From: SSSZ01 sp035345935
GTDB lineage: Bacteria > Pseudomonadota > Gammaproteobacteria > Burkholderiales > Rhodocyclaceae
DNA: 22,535 nt
Reading direction: 5' to 3'
Assembly (NCBI GenBank): GCA_035345935.1
Contig: DAORDK010000052.1
Location: forward strand, 1 to 22,535
The notes under the pieces are model-generated. The model saw nothing but the letters and a program-made list of their open reading frames with translations. It did no database searches and had not been told where the DNA came from. Positions 7,582 through 15,784 of this stretch are shown here, piece by piece. A program made the position numbers and the translations under genes. Each line of letters starts with the position of its first letter. The first letter of the stretch is position 1.

Positions 7582-9379
7582 CTGAGGTCTCCTCCCTTTG
7601 TTGCAATGACCACAGTCGGGCATAGGCGCCGTCGGCGGCGAGGAGATCGGAATGATTGCCGCGCTCGACGATGCGGCCCCCGTCCATCACCAGAATGGCG
7701 TCGGCGTTCATGACGGTTGATAGCCGGTGGGCGATCACCAGGACGGTTCTACCCTGGGCGGCCAGTTCGAGTTGTCCCTGGATGGCCTTCTCGGTGTGCG
7801 AATCGAGGGCGGAGGTGGCTTCGTCGAAAACCAGCAGGGGAGGATTCTTGAGCAGCGTCCGGGCGATGGCGACCCGCTGCTTCTCTCCGCCAGAGAGTTT
7901 GAGACCCCGCTCTCCCACCCGGGTCTCGTACTTCTGCGGGAGCGATTCGATGAAATCGTGGAGTTGGGCTGACCGCGCGGCGGCGATGACCTCCTCCCGC
8001 GAGGCTTCCGGTCGGCCGTACTGGATGTTGTAGAAGATGCTGTCGTTGAACAGCACCGTATCCTGGGGAACGATACCGATCGCGCTGCGCAGGCTGGCCT
8101 GCTTCAAGCTGCGCAAGTCGTGGCCGTTGATTCGCACCGCGCCGGCCGTGACGTCGTAGAAACGGAAGAGCAAGCGGGCCAGAGTCGATTTTCCCGCCCC
8201 GGACGGTCCCACGACCGCCACCGTCTGGCCGACTTCGATGCTGAAATCGACACCGTCGAGTATCGTCCGTTCAGGCTCGTAGGCGAAACCCACGGACGCG
8301 AATTCCACCCGCAGCGGCCCGGGTGGCAGCTCCCGGGCATCGGGTGCGTCGGCGATCTCCCGGTGTTCGTTGAGGAGTCCGAACATGCGCTCGATGTCGG
8401 TGAGGGCCTGGCGGATTTCCCGGTACACCATGCCGAGGAAATTGAGCGGCGTGTAGAGCTGGATGAGGAAGGCGTTGACCAGAACCAGGTCGCCCAGGGT
8501 CATCGTACCCGCCACGACCCCCGCGGCGGCCCGCCACATCATGGCGGTGACCCCAGTGGCGATGATCGCCTGCTGTCCCAGGTTGAGGACGGAAAGAGTG
8601 GTCTGGCTACGGGTGGCCGCGTCTTCCCACTTGAGCATCTGGGCGTCGTAGCGCCGCGCCTCGAAGTCTTCGTTATTGAAATATTTGACCGTTTCGTAGT
8701 TGATGAGGCTATCGACGGCCCGGGTGTTGGCCGCGGAGTCCGACTCGTTGACCGCACGCCGGATGTCGATGCGCCAGTTGCTCACCTTCACCGTGAAGAC
8801 GACATAGGCGGAGATCGAGATCGCCGTGATCAATACGTAACCCAAGTCGTAGCGGACGAAGAGAATCCCCAACACGAGGCTGATTTCGACCAGGGTCGGC
8901 AGGATGGAATAAAGGCTGTAGGAAATGAGACTACCGATCGACCGCGTGCCCCGCTCGATGTCCCGCGAAACGCCTCCGGTCTGCCGCTCGAGATGGAAGC
9001 GCAGAGCGAGGGCATGGAGGTGACGGAAGACTTCCAGGGCCACTTGGCGGACCGCCTGCTGGGTCACCCGGGCAAAGAGGATTTCCCGCAGCTCGGTGAA
9101 CAGCGAGGTGGAAAAGCGCAGGGCGCCGTAGAGCAGCAAGAGTACCGCCGGCAGCGCTAGAACTTGCTGCGGGCCGGAGAGATCGTCGATGACCTCCTTG
9201 AATATCAGTGGAACCGAAACATTGGCCACCTTGGCCCCGACCAGGCAGGAAAGGGCAAGCACGACCCGCAGCCGATAGCGCCACAGATAGGGCAGGAGCG
9301 TCTTCAGGGTGGGCCAGACGTGCAACTGCTTGAGGGGTGTTCCGACCGGCGGGCGGGGAAGGGCGGTGGTTCGGCGCAT
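7571..9379 (-). CDS. Atm1-type ABC transporter, fused permease and ATP-binding protein
   Basis: A 602-residue half-transporter expected to act as a homodimer in the inner membrane. The N-terminal part (about 25-330) is a type I exporter membrane domain with several hydrophobic segments and the Atm1/HMT1-family signature NYETVKYFNNE. The nucleotide-binding domain has Walker A GPSGAGKST near residue 390, signature LSGGEKQR near 495, Walker B LLVFDEATSALD near 516 and H-loop VIAHRLST. Atm1 homologues export glutathione conjugates, metal-glutathione or sulfur-containing precursors and are linked to heavy-metal tolerance; the substrate here is not shown by the sequence. ATG at 9379 follows AGGGA on the minus strand. 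It heads a minus-strand run with the kinase and response regulator. Confidence 0.92.
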   Translation of the reverse strand: MRRTTALPRPPVGTPLKQLHVWPTLKTLLPYLWRYRLRVVLALSCLVGAKVANVSVPLIFKEVIDDLSGPQQVLALPAVLLLLYGALRFSTSLFTELREILFARVTQQAVRQVALEVFRHLHALALRFHLERQTGGVSRDIERGTRSIGSLISYSLYSILPTLVEISLVLGILFVRYDLGYVLITAISISAYVVFTVKVSNWRIDIRRAVNESDSAANTRAVDSLINYETVKYFNNEDFEARRYDAQMLKWEDAATRSQTTLSVLNLGQQAIIATGVTAMMWRAAAGVVAGTMTLGDLVLVNAFLIQLYTPLNFLGMVYREIRQALTDIERMFGLLNEHREIADAPDARELPPGPLRVEFASVGFAYEPERTILDGVDFSIEVGQTVAVVGPSGAGKSTLARLLFRFYDVTAGAVRINGHDLRSLKQASLRSAIGIVPQDTVLFNDSIFYNIQYGRPEASREEVIAAARSAQLHDFIESLPQKYETRVGERGLKLSGGEKQRVAIARTLLKNPPLLVFDEATSALDSHTEKAIQGQLELAAQGRTVLVIAHRLSTVMNADAILVMDGGRIVERGNHSDLLAADGAYARLWSLQQREETSGSA

Positions 9380-9405
9380 GGGTATCCCTGGGGAAAGATT
9401 CGCCG

Positions 9406-9411
9406 AGTATA
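9406..9411 (-). promoter_or_regulatory. Candidate -10 element for the ABC exporter gene
   Basis: The minus strand reads TATACT here, five of six matches to the sigma-70 -10 box, 27 bases upstream of the exporter ATG. No good -35 box lies at the correct spacing. The 89-base gap between the divergent exporter and thioesterase genes must hold both promoters. This is a tentative placement. Confidence 0.3.
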
Positions 9412-9468
9412 GGAAAAGTCCGACACTTCCGGGAAAATCACCGAGTCACCAACAAAATCCTGTGCGCC

Positions 9469-9867
9469 GTGGATCATCTTGCCCAATTGCCTGCCGTCGA
9501 ACCGACCCTGCGGGTCATGCCCATGCCTGCCGACCTCAACCAGTACGGCGACGTCTTCGGCGGCTGGGTCATGGCTCAGGTCGACGTCGCGGGAGCCATT
9601 CCCGCTTTGCGCCGCGCCCAGGGCCGGGTGGCGACGGTATCGGTCAACTGCTTCCAGTTCAAGCAGCCGGTGTCGGTGGGCGATGTCGTGAGCTTCTACG
9701 CCCGCATCGTCCGGGTCGGGAAGACTTCCATTACCGTCGACGTCGAAGTCTATGCCCAGCGCAACTATGCCGATCCCATTACGGTTCGTGTGACGCAGGC
9801 GCAACTGACCTACGTCGCCATCGATTCGGGCGGGGAAAAACGGGACGTTCCCCCCGAAAGTGCGTAA
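9469..9867 (+). CDS. YciA-like hotdog-fold acyl-CoA thioesterase
   Basis: A 132-residue member of the 4HBT hotdog family that hydrolyses acyl-CoA thioesters in the cytoplasm. The block PADLNQYGDVFGGWVMAQ holds the family's catalytic Asp. It is followed by VSVNCFQFKQPVSVGDVV and the C-terminal strand around VRVTQAQLTYVAI, all typical of YciA. I placed the start at GTG 9469 because the family homology begins shortly after it. The frame is open upstream to an ATG at 9337, but that start would add 44 non-conserved residues and overlap the divergent exporter gene. No strong Shine-Dalgarno is seen. The gene lies just before a FadL-type lipid channel. Confidence 0.88.
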   Translation: MDHLAQLPAVEPTLRVMPMPADLNQYGDVFGGWVMAQVDVAGAIPALRRAQGRVATVSVNCFQFKQPVSVGDVVSFYARIVRVGKTSITVDVEVYAQRNYADPITVRVTQAQLTYVAIDSGGEKRDVPPESA

Positions 9868-9912
9868 AATTAGGCTATTGCCTTGGTTTTACGATATTCG
9901 GGGAGAATTCCG

Positions 9913-11151
9913 TTGAACGCCTTTCGCCTGCGCCTCCTGCCGGCCTGCCTCCTGGCGGCCTTTTCGGGAACCGTCGCCGCGGCCGGGTTCCAGCTTTGGG
10001 AACAGAACGCCAGCGGCATCGGCACCGCCTACGCGGGTTCCGCCGCCATTGCCGACAATGCCAGCACCGTATTCTTCAATCCCGCCGGGATGACCCAACT
10101 GAGTGGCGTTCGGGCTTCGGTGGGGATTTCGGCCGTCGGACCGAGTTTCGAGTTTCATGATCGGGGATCCTCCGGAACCGGCTTGTTGACTGGACTTTCG
10201 GGATCGGACGGAGGCAATGCCGGCGGCTGGTCCGCGGTTCCCAACGCTTATCTGACCTGGCAGCTTTCGCCTCAATGGTTCGTTGGCCTGGGGATTTCCG
10301 CGCCCTTCGGCTTGTCCACCGACTACGATGACGGCTGGATTGGCCGCTTCCATTCGCTCAAGGCCGACATCCGTACCGTCAACCTCAATCCGTCTGTGGC
10401 CTTCAAGGTCAACGACAAGGTTTCCCTCGGGTTTGGCGTCAATTACCAGAAGATAGACGCCAAACTGACCAATCTGACGCATATCGGCGTCCCGGTCTCG
10501 TCGGAACTGAAGGGTGACGACACGGCCTGGGGCTGGAATGCCGGGGCGCTCTTCACCCTGTCGCCGGCGATGCGGGTCGGCATCTCCTACCGTTCCGCGG
10601 TGCACTATACGGTCGATGGCGATCAATCGGTCGGTGCCTTGAAAATCCCAGCCCAGACCAAGGTTGAACTGCCGGATACCTTCGTGCTGTCGGTCTGGCA
10701 GCAGGTTTCCGACCGTTGGGAGGCCATGGGCGACTTGTCCTACACGAACTGGAGCGTTTTCGACCGCGCCGACATCGTGCGCAAGAGCAATGGCAGCCTT
10801 CTCGGGTCCGAAAGCTTCGACTACCGGGATTCCTGGCGCTTCGCCTGGGGTGCCGCCTACAAGGCGAGCGAGGCCTGGAAGATCAAATTCGGTATTGCCT
10901 ACGACCGCACGCCGACGACGAATTCCGACCGCTCGGCGCGGGTTCCGGACAATGACCGCGTCTGGTTGAGCATCGGCGGTCAGTGGAAGCCCACGCGGGA
11001 TTCGGCGGTCGATTTCGGCTACGCCTATCTTTACCTGCGTGACCCGTCGATCAACCAGACCAAGACGCTGCCTACCGGAACCGCCACCTTGCGCGGCCGC
11101 TACGACGACAGTGGTCACGTCCTGGGCGTCCAGTATTCTCAAGGATTCTGA
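9913..11151 (+). CDS. FadL/OmpP1/TodX-family outer-membrane transporter
   Basis: This 412-residue beta-barrel protein is expected to carry long-chain fatty acids or other hydrophobic compounds across the outer membrane. The signal peptide (about residues 1-24) ends in VAAA just before GFQLWEQNASGIGTAYAG, the mature N-terminus that forms the hatch in FadL. The FFNPAGMTQL motif (NPA) is the family hallmark. Alternating strands run to a C-terminal phenylalanine, as in outer-membrane barrels. I chose TTG at 9913 because GGGGAGA at 9900-9906 stands at ideal distance; an earlier TTG at 9883 lacks one and would lengthen the signal peptide. The substrate cannot be told from sequence, since relatives import aromatic hydrocarbons as well as fatty acids. 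Confidence 0.92.
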   Translation: MNAFRLRLLPACLLAAFSGTVAAAGFQLWEQNASGIGTAYAGSAAIADNASTVFFNPAGMTQLSGVRASVGISAVGPSFEFHDRGSSGTGLLTGLSGSDGGNAGGWSAVPNAYLTWQLSPQWFVGLGISAPFGLSTDYDDGWIGRFHSLKADIRTVNLNPSVAFKVNDKVSLGFGVNYQKIDAKLTNLTHIGVPVSSELKGDDTAWGWNAGALFTLSPAMRVGISYRSAVHYTVDGDQSVGALKIPAQTKVELPDTFVLSVWQQVSDRWEAMGDLSYTNWSVFDRADIVRKSNGSLLGSESFDYRDSWRFAWGAAYKASEAWKIKFGIAYDRTPTTNSDRSARVPDNDRVWLSIGGQWKPTRDSAVDFGYAYLYLRDPSINQTKTLPTGTATLRGRYDDSGHVLGVQYSQGF

Positions 11152-11178
11152 CCGGCGGTCGAGGCCGGGAGGAGGCGC

Positions 11179-11706
11179 TTGATTCTGGACCTGGGGGGCG
11201 AGATGTTCGGTTGGCGCGAGGCCGTCGTCGGACTCATCGTTGCCGTCGCCCTCTACATGCTTTTCGTTTTCTGGCGCATGCGCCGTCTTTCCGGCAAGGA
11301 GAGGGGTGACCAGATGGCTCCGCAAGCCGAGCCGCCAGCGGTCGCCGAAATACCCCCGGTTCCGGGGGAAGAGGGCGAAGCGACGGAGCCGGCCGAAACG
11401 CCCGGGGCGTGGAATGAGGCGCCCGCCCAGTTGGCCCGGAGCTCGGTGGCCGAGGGGTTGGAGGCTGAGGTGCTGCTCCTGCGCGATGAAGTCGACGCCT
11501 TGCGCGGCGAACTCGCGGCCCTGCGCCGCGATCTCCATGCCGAAATCGCCCACATGCGAGCGGCGCAGACCGTTTCCCCACTCTACAACGATGCCATGCA
11601 GATGGCCAACGCCGGCCACAGCGCTTCCGCCATCGCAGAGCGCTGCGGCATTTCCCGCGCCGAGGCCGATCTCGTCGTGGCGCTGGTGCATGGCCAACGT
11701 TCCTGA
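11179..11706 (+). CDS. DUF2802-type membrane-anchored protein
   Basis: A 175-residue protein of unknown function. One N-terminal membrane segment lies at about residues 13-31 (REAVVGLIVAVALYMLFVF). A Pro/Glu/Ala-rich linker follows, then a coiled coil (about 94-130, EAEVLLLRDEVDALRGEL). The C-terminal region, with DAMQMANAGHSASAIAERCGISRAEADLV in its core, looks like the DUF2802 domain and resembles a small helix-turn-helix. TTG at 11179 has AGGAGG at 11170-11175; ATG at 11203 is an alternative that would remove eight residues. It follows the FadL gene by 27 bases and precedes the SPOR gene by 12, so the three probably share a transcript. The family assignment is from memory of the C-terminal pattern. 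Confidence 0.75.
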   Translation: MILDLGGEMFGWREAVVGLIVAVALYMLFVFWRMRRLSGKERGDQMAPQAEPPAVAEIPPVPGEEGEATEPAETPGAWNEAPAQLARSSVAEGLEAEVLLLRDEVDALRGELAALRRDLHAEIAHMRAAQTVSPLYNDAMQMANAGHSASAIAERCGISRAEADLVVALVHGQRS

Positions 11707-11718
11707 CTTTCGAAGAAG

Positions 11719-12429
11719 ATGCCGATGACCGAAGACAATGCCGGGGCCGCGGAACTGCGTGGCAAATTGATCAAGCGACTGGCGGTGGCTGGGGGCCTGG
11801 TGGCGGTCCTCCTGGGGGTCCTCGCTTTTTTCGATCGCCTGGTGAGCGCTCCCGACGAGCCTGAGGCGTCGGTCTATTCTCAGCCGGTGCCGGTTCCTCC
11901 GAAAAAGGAACTGACCCAGCCGGTCAAGGGCACTGAACCTGCAGCTCCGGAAAAGACCGAGCCTGCGGCCCCGGCGCCTCCGCCACTGGAGGCTCCTGCC
12001 AAGCCGGAAGTTGCGGCCCGTCCGGATCTTCCCGCCCCGGCTCCGACGTCCTCCGCGCCGGCGGTCAGGCATGCACCGGTGGAACCTGCTGCCCCTCCGC
12101 CGGTTCCCGAAGGGACCGGTAATCCGACGCCGGCAAGTCCCCCGGCGGCGCCTCAGGCCTCTCATTCAACTCCAGCTCCTGCGGGGTCGCCTGCGCCGCG
12201 GACCCCCCAGGCAGCGCCGGGCTATGTCCTCCAGGCGGGCGTCTTTGCGAGTGCCCAGCGAGCGGAGGAATTGCACGCCAAATTGAGCCTGGCGGGGATC
12301 CCGTCGACCCTGGAGGCCCGCGTTCAGGTCGGGCCGTTCAAGACTCGCCAGGAGGCGGAGGCCGCTCGAGCGAAGCTGAAGGGCCTGGGCATCGAGCCTA
12401 TCCTGATTCCGCCCTCAGGCCGGCGCTAG
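11719..12429 (+). CDS. SPOR-domain membrane protein
   Basis: A 236-residue protein with one N-terminal membrane segment (about 20-40, RLAVAGGLVAVLLGVLAFF). A long linker of about 110 residues is dominated by Pro and Ala. A C-terminal SPOR domain (about 168-232) has GYVLQAGVFASAQRAEEL and a second repeat around VQVGPFKTRQEAEAAR. SPOR domains bind denuded glycan strands of peptidoglycan, often at the division septum, and the bitopic layout is like DedD or FtsN. The function here is inferred from architecture only. ATG at 11719 is used; ATG at 11725 is equally possible. Its TAG stop is shared in a CTAG palindrome with the convergent TPR gene. Confidence 0.85.
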   Translation: MPMTEDNAGAAELRGKLIKRLAVAGGLVAVLLGVLAFFDRLVSAPDEPEASVYSQPVPVPPKKELTQPVKGTEPAAPEKTEPAAPAPPPLEAPAKPEVAARPDLPAPAPTSSAPAVRHAPVEPAAPPPVPEGTGNPTPASPPAAPQASHSTPAPAGSPAPRTPQAAPGYVLQAGVFASAQRAEELHAKLSLAGIPSTLEARVQVGPFKTRQEAEAARAKLKGLGIEPILIPPSGRR

Positions 12430-12761
12430 AGCCCTTCTTCCAGAGACTTTCGCAGACGCTTGGCGAAAACGGACATTTCCTTGGCCGCCTGAACGTCGCC
12501 TTTGGCGGTGGCGACCTCGATTCCCATTTCGTAGGCGGACACGGCGGCAGCCGGATCTCCGGCGGTGGCGAGGGCCTTGCCCAGGAGCTTCCAGGCTGCA
12601 GAGTATTGCGGGTCGCGGGCGACGGCTTCCCGCAGCCGGGTGGCCGCTTTGGCCGGCTCGCCGGCCTTGAGATACTCGTTGCCGAGGGAATAGCGCAGCA
12701 GCGGCCCATCCCGGGGGCCGTCGAGCAATTTTTCCAGGGTGGCTATGGCCGGCGTGCTCAT
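12426..12761 (-). CDS. Small tetratricopeptide-repeat protein
   Basis: A 111-residue soluble protein built mostly of TPR helices. Two TPR-like units are visible: about 21-52 (LRYSLGNEYLKAGEPAKAATRLREA, then RDP) and 55-86 (SAAWKLLGKALATAGDPAAAVSAYE, then a longer helix). There is no signal peptide or membrane segment. TPR units mediate protein-protein contact, and no partner is indicated. ATG at 12761 has a clear GAGGAG on the minus strand a few bases upstream. It is divergent from the RidA gene, with only 38 bases between them, and its stop overlaps the stop of the SPOR gene. Confidence 0.85.
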   Translation of the reverse strand: MSTPAIATLEKLLDGPRDGPLLRYSLGNEYLKAGEPAKAATRLREAVARDPQYSAAWKLLGKALATAGDPAAAVSAYEMGIEVATAKGDVQAAKEMSVFAKRLRKSLEEGL

Positions 12762-12799
12762 TTAACATCTCCTCTTCTTGCCTTTCCCGAGACCCTACC

Positions 12800-13183
12800 A
12801 TGAGCAAAGCGATCATTTCCACGCCCCACGCACCCGCCGCCATCGGCACTTATTCCCAGGCGGTAAGGGTCGGCGATACCGTCTACCTGTCTGGCCAGAT
12901 CGGCCTCGATCCCGCCAGCGGACAATTGGTCGATGGGATCGATGCCCAGATCCTCCGGGTCTTCGAAAATCTCAAGGCGGTGGCCGAGGCCGCCGGGGGA
13001 TCCCTGGCCGACGTCGTCAAGCTGAATGTCTTTCTCACCGACCTCTCCCATTTTGCCAAGGTGAACGAAACCATGGCGCGTTACTTCTCCCAGCCCTTCC
13101 CGGCACGGGCCGCGGTAGGCGTCAAGGAACTGCCCCGAGGGGCGCTGGTGGAAGCCGATGCTGTGATGTTTGTCGGCAGCTGA
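12800..13183 (+). CDS. ridA: RidA-family 2-iminobutanoate/2-iminopropanoate deaminase
   Basis: RidA hydrolyses reactive enamine and imine intermediates released by PLP enzymes such as threonine dehydratase, protecting other PLP enzymes. The 127-residue length is typical. Residues include the N-terminal GTYSQAV, LSGQIGLDP and the C-terminal PARAAVGVKELPRGALVEADAV. Arg103 corresponds to the substrate-binding Arg105 of E. coli RidA, and Glu118 to Glu120, so an active Rid1-type enzyme is expected. ATG at 12800 is supported by homology from the first residues; the Shine-Dalgarno is weak. recG begins 62 bases downstream on the same strand. Confidence 0.93.
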   Translation: MSKAIISTPHAPAAIGTYSQAVRVGDTVYLSGQIGLDPASGQLVDGIDAQILRVFENLKAVAEAAGGSLADVVKLNVFLTDLSHFAKVNETMARYFSQPFPARAAVGVKELPRGALVEADAVMFVGS

Positions 13184-13245
13184 CGGCAGGGGCGGCCGCC
13201 TTGAAGGCGCGTTCTGGCGCGGTCCCCAGGGCGCGCCCCGATTCA

Positions 13246-15324
13246 ATGCCTGCCACCGGTGACGCCACGGCACTGAAGCGGCCTGATTCCAGCGTCGACC
13301 CGGCGGAAGCCATTGCCGCATCGCCCGCCTTGCAGAAGAAGCTTGCGCGGCTCGGACTTCACACCCGGGACGATCTGCTCGTCCATCTCCCCTTGCGCTA
13401 CGAGGACGAGACCCGCATTACCCCGGTGGCGGAAGCGCTTGACGGAGTGCCGGTCCAGATCGAAGTCACGGTACGCTCCCTGGAGACACAATTCCGCCCT
13501 CGGCGCCAGTGGGTGGCCCGGGCAGCGGATGGGAGCGGCGAAGTCTGGCTGCGCTTCTTCAGCCTCTATCCCAGCCAGCGGGCGATCCTCGTCGAAGGGG
13601 CCCGAATTCGCGCTTTCGGCGAGGTGCGGGGCGGCTTCTTCGGTGCTGAAATGATCCATCCCCGGTTTCGTGCCGTGAGCGACGAAGAAGCGCTGCCTGC
13701 CGGGCTGACGCCCGTCTATCCTTCGACTGCAGGTCTTGCTCCCGCCGCCTTGCGCCGGCTCATCGGCCAGGCCCTGGAGGAGGATGATCTCGCCGACACG
13801 CTCAGCGCCGATCTCCGGGCACGCCTGCGGCTGGCGGAATTCGCCCGCAGTCTGCGCTTCCTCCATGCGCCTCCGCCCGGGACGGCTCTGGAATCTCTGC
13901 TGGCCCGCAATCATCCGGCTTGGCGACGGATCAAGTTCGACGAGATTCTCGCCCAGCAACTCTCGCTGCGCCTCGCCTACCGCAGCCGCCGCCAGCTCGG
14001 AGCGCCAGCCCTGGTGGCTGCGGGCGAACTGGCCGGAAAGCTTCGAGCCGGATTGCCCTTCGCCCTGACCGGTGCCCAGAATCGCGCCGCCGCCGAGATC
14101 GCTGCCGACCTGGCCCAGCCCTATCCCATGCAGCGTCTGCTCCAGGGGGACGTGGGCAGCGGCAAGACCATCGTCGCCGCCCTGGCGGCCTGCCAGGCTG
14201 TCGAGGCCGGCTGGCAGGCCGCCTTCATGGCACCGACGGAAATTCTTGCCGAACAGCACCATCGGAAACTCGCCGCCTGGCTGGAACCGCTGGGCGTTTC
14301 CATCGCCTGGCTGTCGGGCAGCCTCAAAGGGGCTGCCAAACGAGCCCAGCAGGCCCGGACGGCGGCGGATGCCCAGATCGTCGTCGGTACCCATGCCCTG
14401 ATCCAGGATGCCGTGGATTTCGCCCGCCTCGGATTGGCCATCGTGGATGAGCAACACCGTTTCGGCGTCGCCCAGCGCCTCGCCCTGCGCCGCAAGGGAG
14501 CGAATCCGCACCAATTGATGATGTCAGCCACGCCGATTCCGCGTACGTTGGCCATGAGCTATTACGCCGACCTGGATGTCACCCTGCTCGACGAGCTGCC
14601 GCCGGGGCGCACCCCGGTCAAGACCCGTCTGGTGGCCGACGGACGACGTGCCGACGTGGTCGCATACGTCGCCCGTCATGTGGCCGATGGGCATCAGGCC
14701 TATTGGGTCTGTCCCCTCATCGAGGAGTCCGAATCCCTGCAACTGCAGACCGCCATCGACACCCACCAGCGGCTCGTCGCGGAACTCCCGGGACTGCGGG
14801 TGGGCCTGGTCCATGGCCGCCTGAAAGGCGACGAGAAGCAGGCGGCGATGGCCGCCTTTGCCGGCGGAGAAATCGATGTGCTGGTGGCGACGACGGTCAT
14901 CGAGGTGGGGGTCGATGTGGCCAACGCCAGCCTCATGGTCATCGAGCACGCCGAACGTTTCGGCCTCTCCCAGCTCCACCAGTTGCGGGGCCGGGTCGGG
15001 CGGGGTGCCCACGAATCGTCCTGCGTGCTGCTTTACGCCCAGCCCCTTTCCCAGAACGGCCGGCAACGGCTACGGGTCATCTTTGAACACGCCGACGGTT
15101 TCGAAATCGCCCGCCAGGACCTTCATCTGCGGGGGCCCGGTGAATTCGTCGGCAGCCGTCAGAGCGGGGTTCCCCTGCTGCGCTACGCCGATCTGGAGGC
15201 CGACGCCGATCTCGTGGAGGCCGCTCGGGCTGTGGCCGAAACGCTGCTCGATACCGCGCCGGACGCCGCCCGTCGCCACCTGCGCCGCTGGCTCGGGTCG
15301 CGGCAGGACTTGCTCAAGGTGTGA
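13246..15324 (+). CDS. recG: ATP-dependent DNA helicase RecG
   Basis: RecG remodels stalled replication forks and branched DNA. The 692-residue length from ATG 13246 matches the family. Residues about 25-150 form the helix-rich start and OB-fold wedge domain that contacts DNA junctions. The helicase core has Walker A GDVGSGKT near 301-308, TEILAEQHH, motif II DEQH near 401-404 in VDEQHRFG, motif III MSATPIPRT, and C-terminal motifs TTVIEVGVDVANAS and QLRGRVGRG. The frame is open further upstream across ridA, but that part is non-homologous; a TTG at 13201 is the only other plausible start. No damage or unusual residue is seen. Confidence 0.96.
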   Translation: MPATGDATALKRPDSSVDPAEAIAASPALQKKLARLGLHTRDDLLVHLPLRYEDETRITPVAEALDGVPVQIEVTVRSLETQFRPRRQWVARAADGSGEVWLRFFSLYPSQRAILVEGARIRAFGEVRGGFFGAEMIHPRFRAVSDEEALPAGLTPVYPSTAGLAPAALRRLIGQALEEDDLADTLSADLRARLRLAEFARSLRFLHAPPPGTALESLLARNHPAWRRIKFDEILAQQLSLRLAYRSRRQLGAPALVAAGELAGKLRAGLPFALTGAQNRAAAEIAADLAQPYPMQRLLQGDVGSGKTIVAALAACQAVEAGWQAAFMAPTEILAEQHHRKLAAWLEPLGVSIAWLSGSLKGAAKRAQQARTAADAQIVVGTHALIQDAVDFARLGLAIVDEQHRFGVAQRLALRRKGANPHQLMMSATPIPRTLAMSYYADLDVTLLDELPPGRTPVKTRLVADGRRADVVAYVARHVADGHQAYWVCPLIEESESLQLQTAIDTHQRLVAELPGLRVGLVHGRLKGDEKQAAMAAFAGGEIDVLVATTVIEVGVDVANASLMVIEHAERFGLSQLHQLRGRVGRGAHESSCVLLYAQPLSQNGRQRLRVIFEHADGFEIARQDLHLRGPGEFVGSRQSGVPLLRYADLEADADLVEAARAVAETLLDTAPDAARRHLRRWLGSRQDLLKV

Positions 15325-15383
15325 CGCCCTTGCGGGATCGGCGGCTTCCCGGTAGCTTCCCGACCTTTGTCGGAGAACGATTC

Positions 15384-15782
15384 ATGTCCCTGCGCTCCAT
15401 CCTCGTCCTGGCCGCCTGCACTGTCGCTGCCGTCGCCCATGCCGTCCCCGAAACCACGCCCTCGGGCCTGATCTACGAGTCCCTCAAGGAAGGCGGTGGC
15501 ACCCAGGCAAATCCCGCCGCAACGGTTCAGGTCCATTACCGCGGGACCTTGGCCAACGGCACCGAGTTCGACAGTTCCTACAAACGCGGTCAAGCGGCGA
15601 CTTTCCCTCTCAGTCGGGTCATTCCCTGCTGGACCGAAGGGGTCTCCAAGATGCGGGAGGGCGGCAAGGCAAGACTCGTTTGCCCGCCGGCAATCGCCTA
15701 TGGCTCCCGGGGCGCTGGCGGGGTGATTCCTCCCGACGCGACGCTGACTTTCGAGGTCGAGCTGCTTAAGGTCAATCCCTGA
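15384..15782 (+). CDS. Periplasmic FKBP-type peptidyl-prolyl cis-trans isomerase
   Basis: A 132-residue protein with a signal peptide (about 1-20, ending AHA) and a single FKBP domain (about 28-130). FKBP hallmarks are VQVHYRGTLANGTEFDSSY, the floor tryptophan Trp83 in CWTEGV, and IAYGSRGAGGVIPP. It should catalyse prolyl isomerisation or act as a chaperone in the periplasm. The mature part has exactly two cysteines, Cys82 and Cys100, which could form a disulfide; that is inference. ATG at 15384 follows GGAGA at 15372-15376. The thioredoxin-like gene starts two bases after its stop. Confidence 0.92.
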   Translation: MSLRSILVLAACTVAAVAHAVPETTPSGLIYESLKEGGGTQANPAATVQVHYRGTLANGTEFDSSYKRGQAATFPLSRVIPCWTEGVSKMREGGKARLVCPPAIAYGSRGAGGVIPPDATLTFEVELLKVNP

Positions 15783-15784
15783 CT

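Noticed and set aside
9337..9468. An N-terminal extension of the thioesterase from ATG 9337
   Set aside because: It would overlap the start of the divergent exporter gene, and the added residues do not resemble the family N-terminus.
11152..11169. CCGGC / GCCGG hairpin after the FadL gene as a terminator
   Set aside because: The stem is five base pairs without a T-tract and runs into the Shine-Dalgarno of the next gene, so it is better explained by chance in GC-rich DNA.
9889..12165. A minus-strand frame of about 760 codons opposite the FadL, DUF2802 and SPOR genes
   Set aside because: It covers three plus-strand genes with clear family signatures and has Arg/Gly-rich low-complexity sequence.
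12778..13245. An upstream extension of recG overlapping ridA
   Set aside because: The extension is in frame but reads through ridA in another frame, has no RecG homology, and would give a protein about 150 residues too long.
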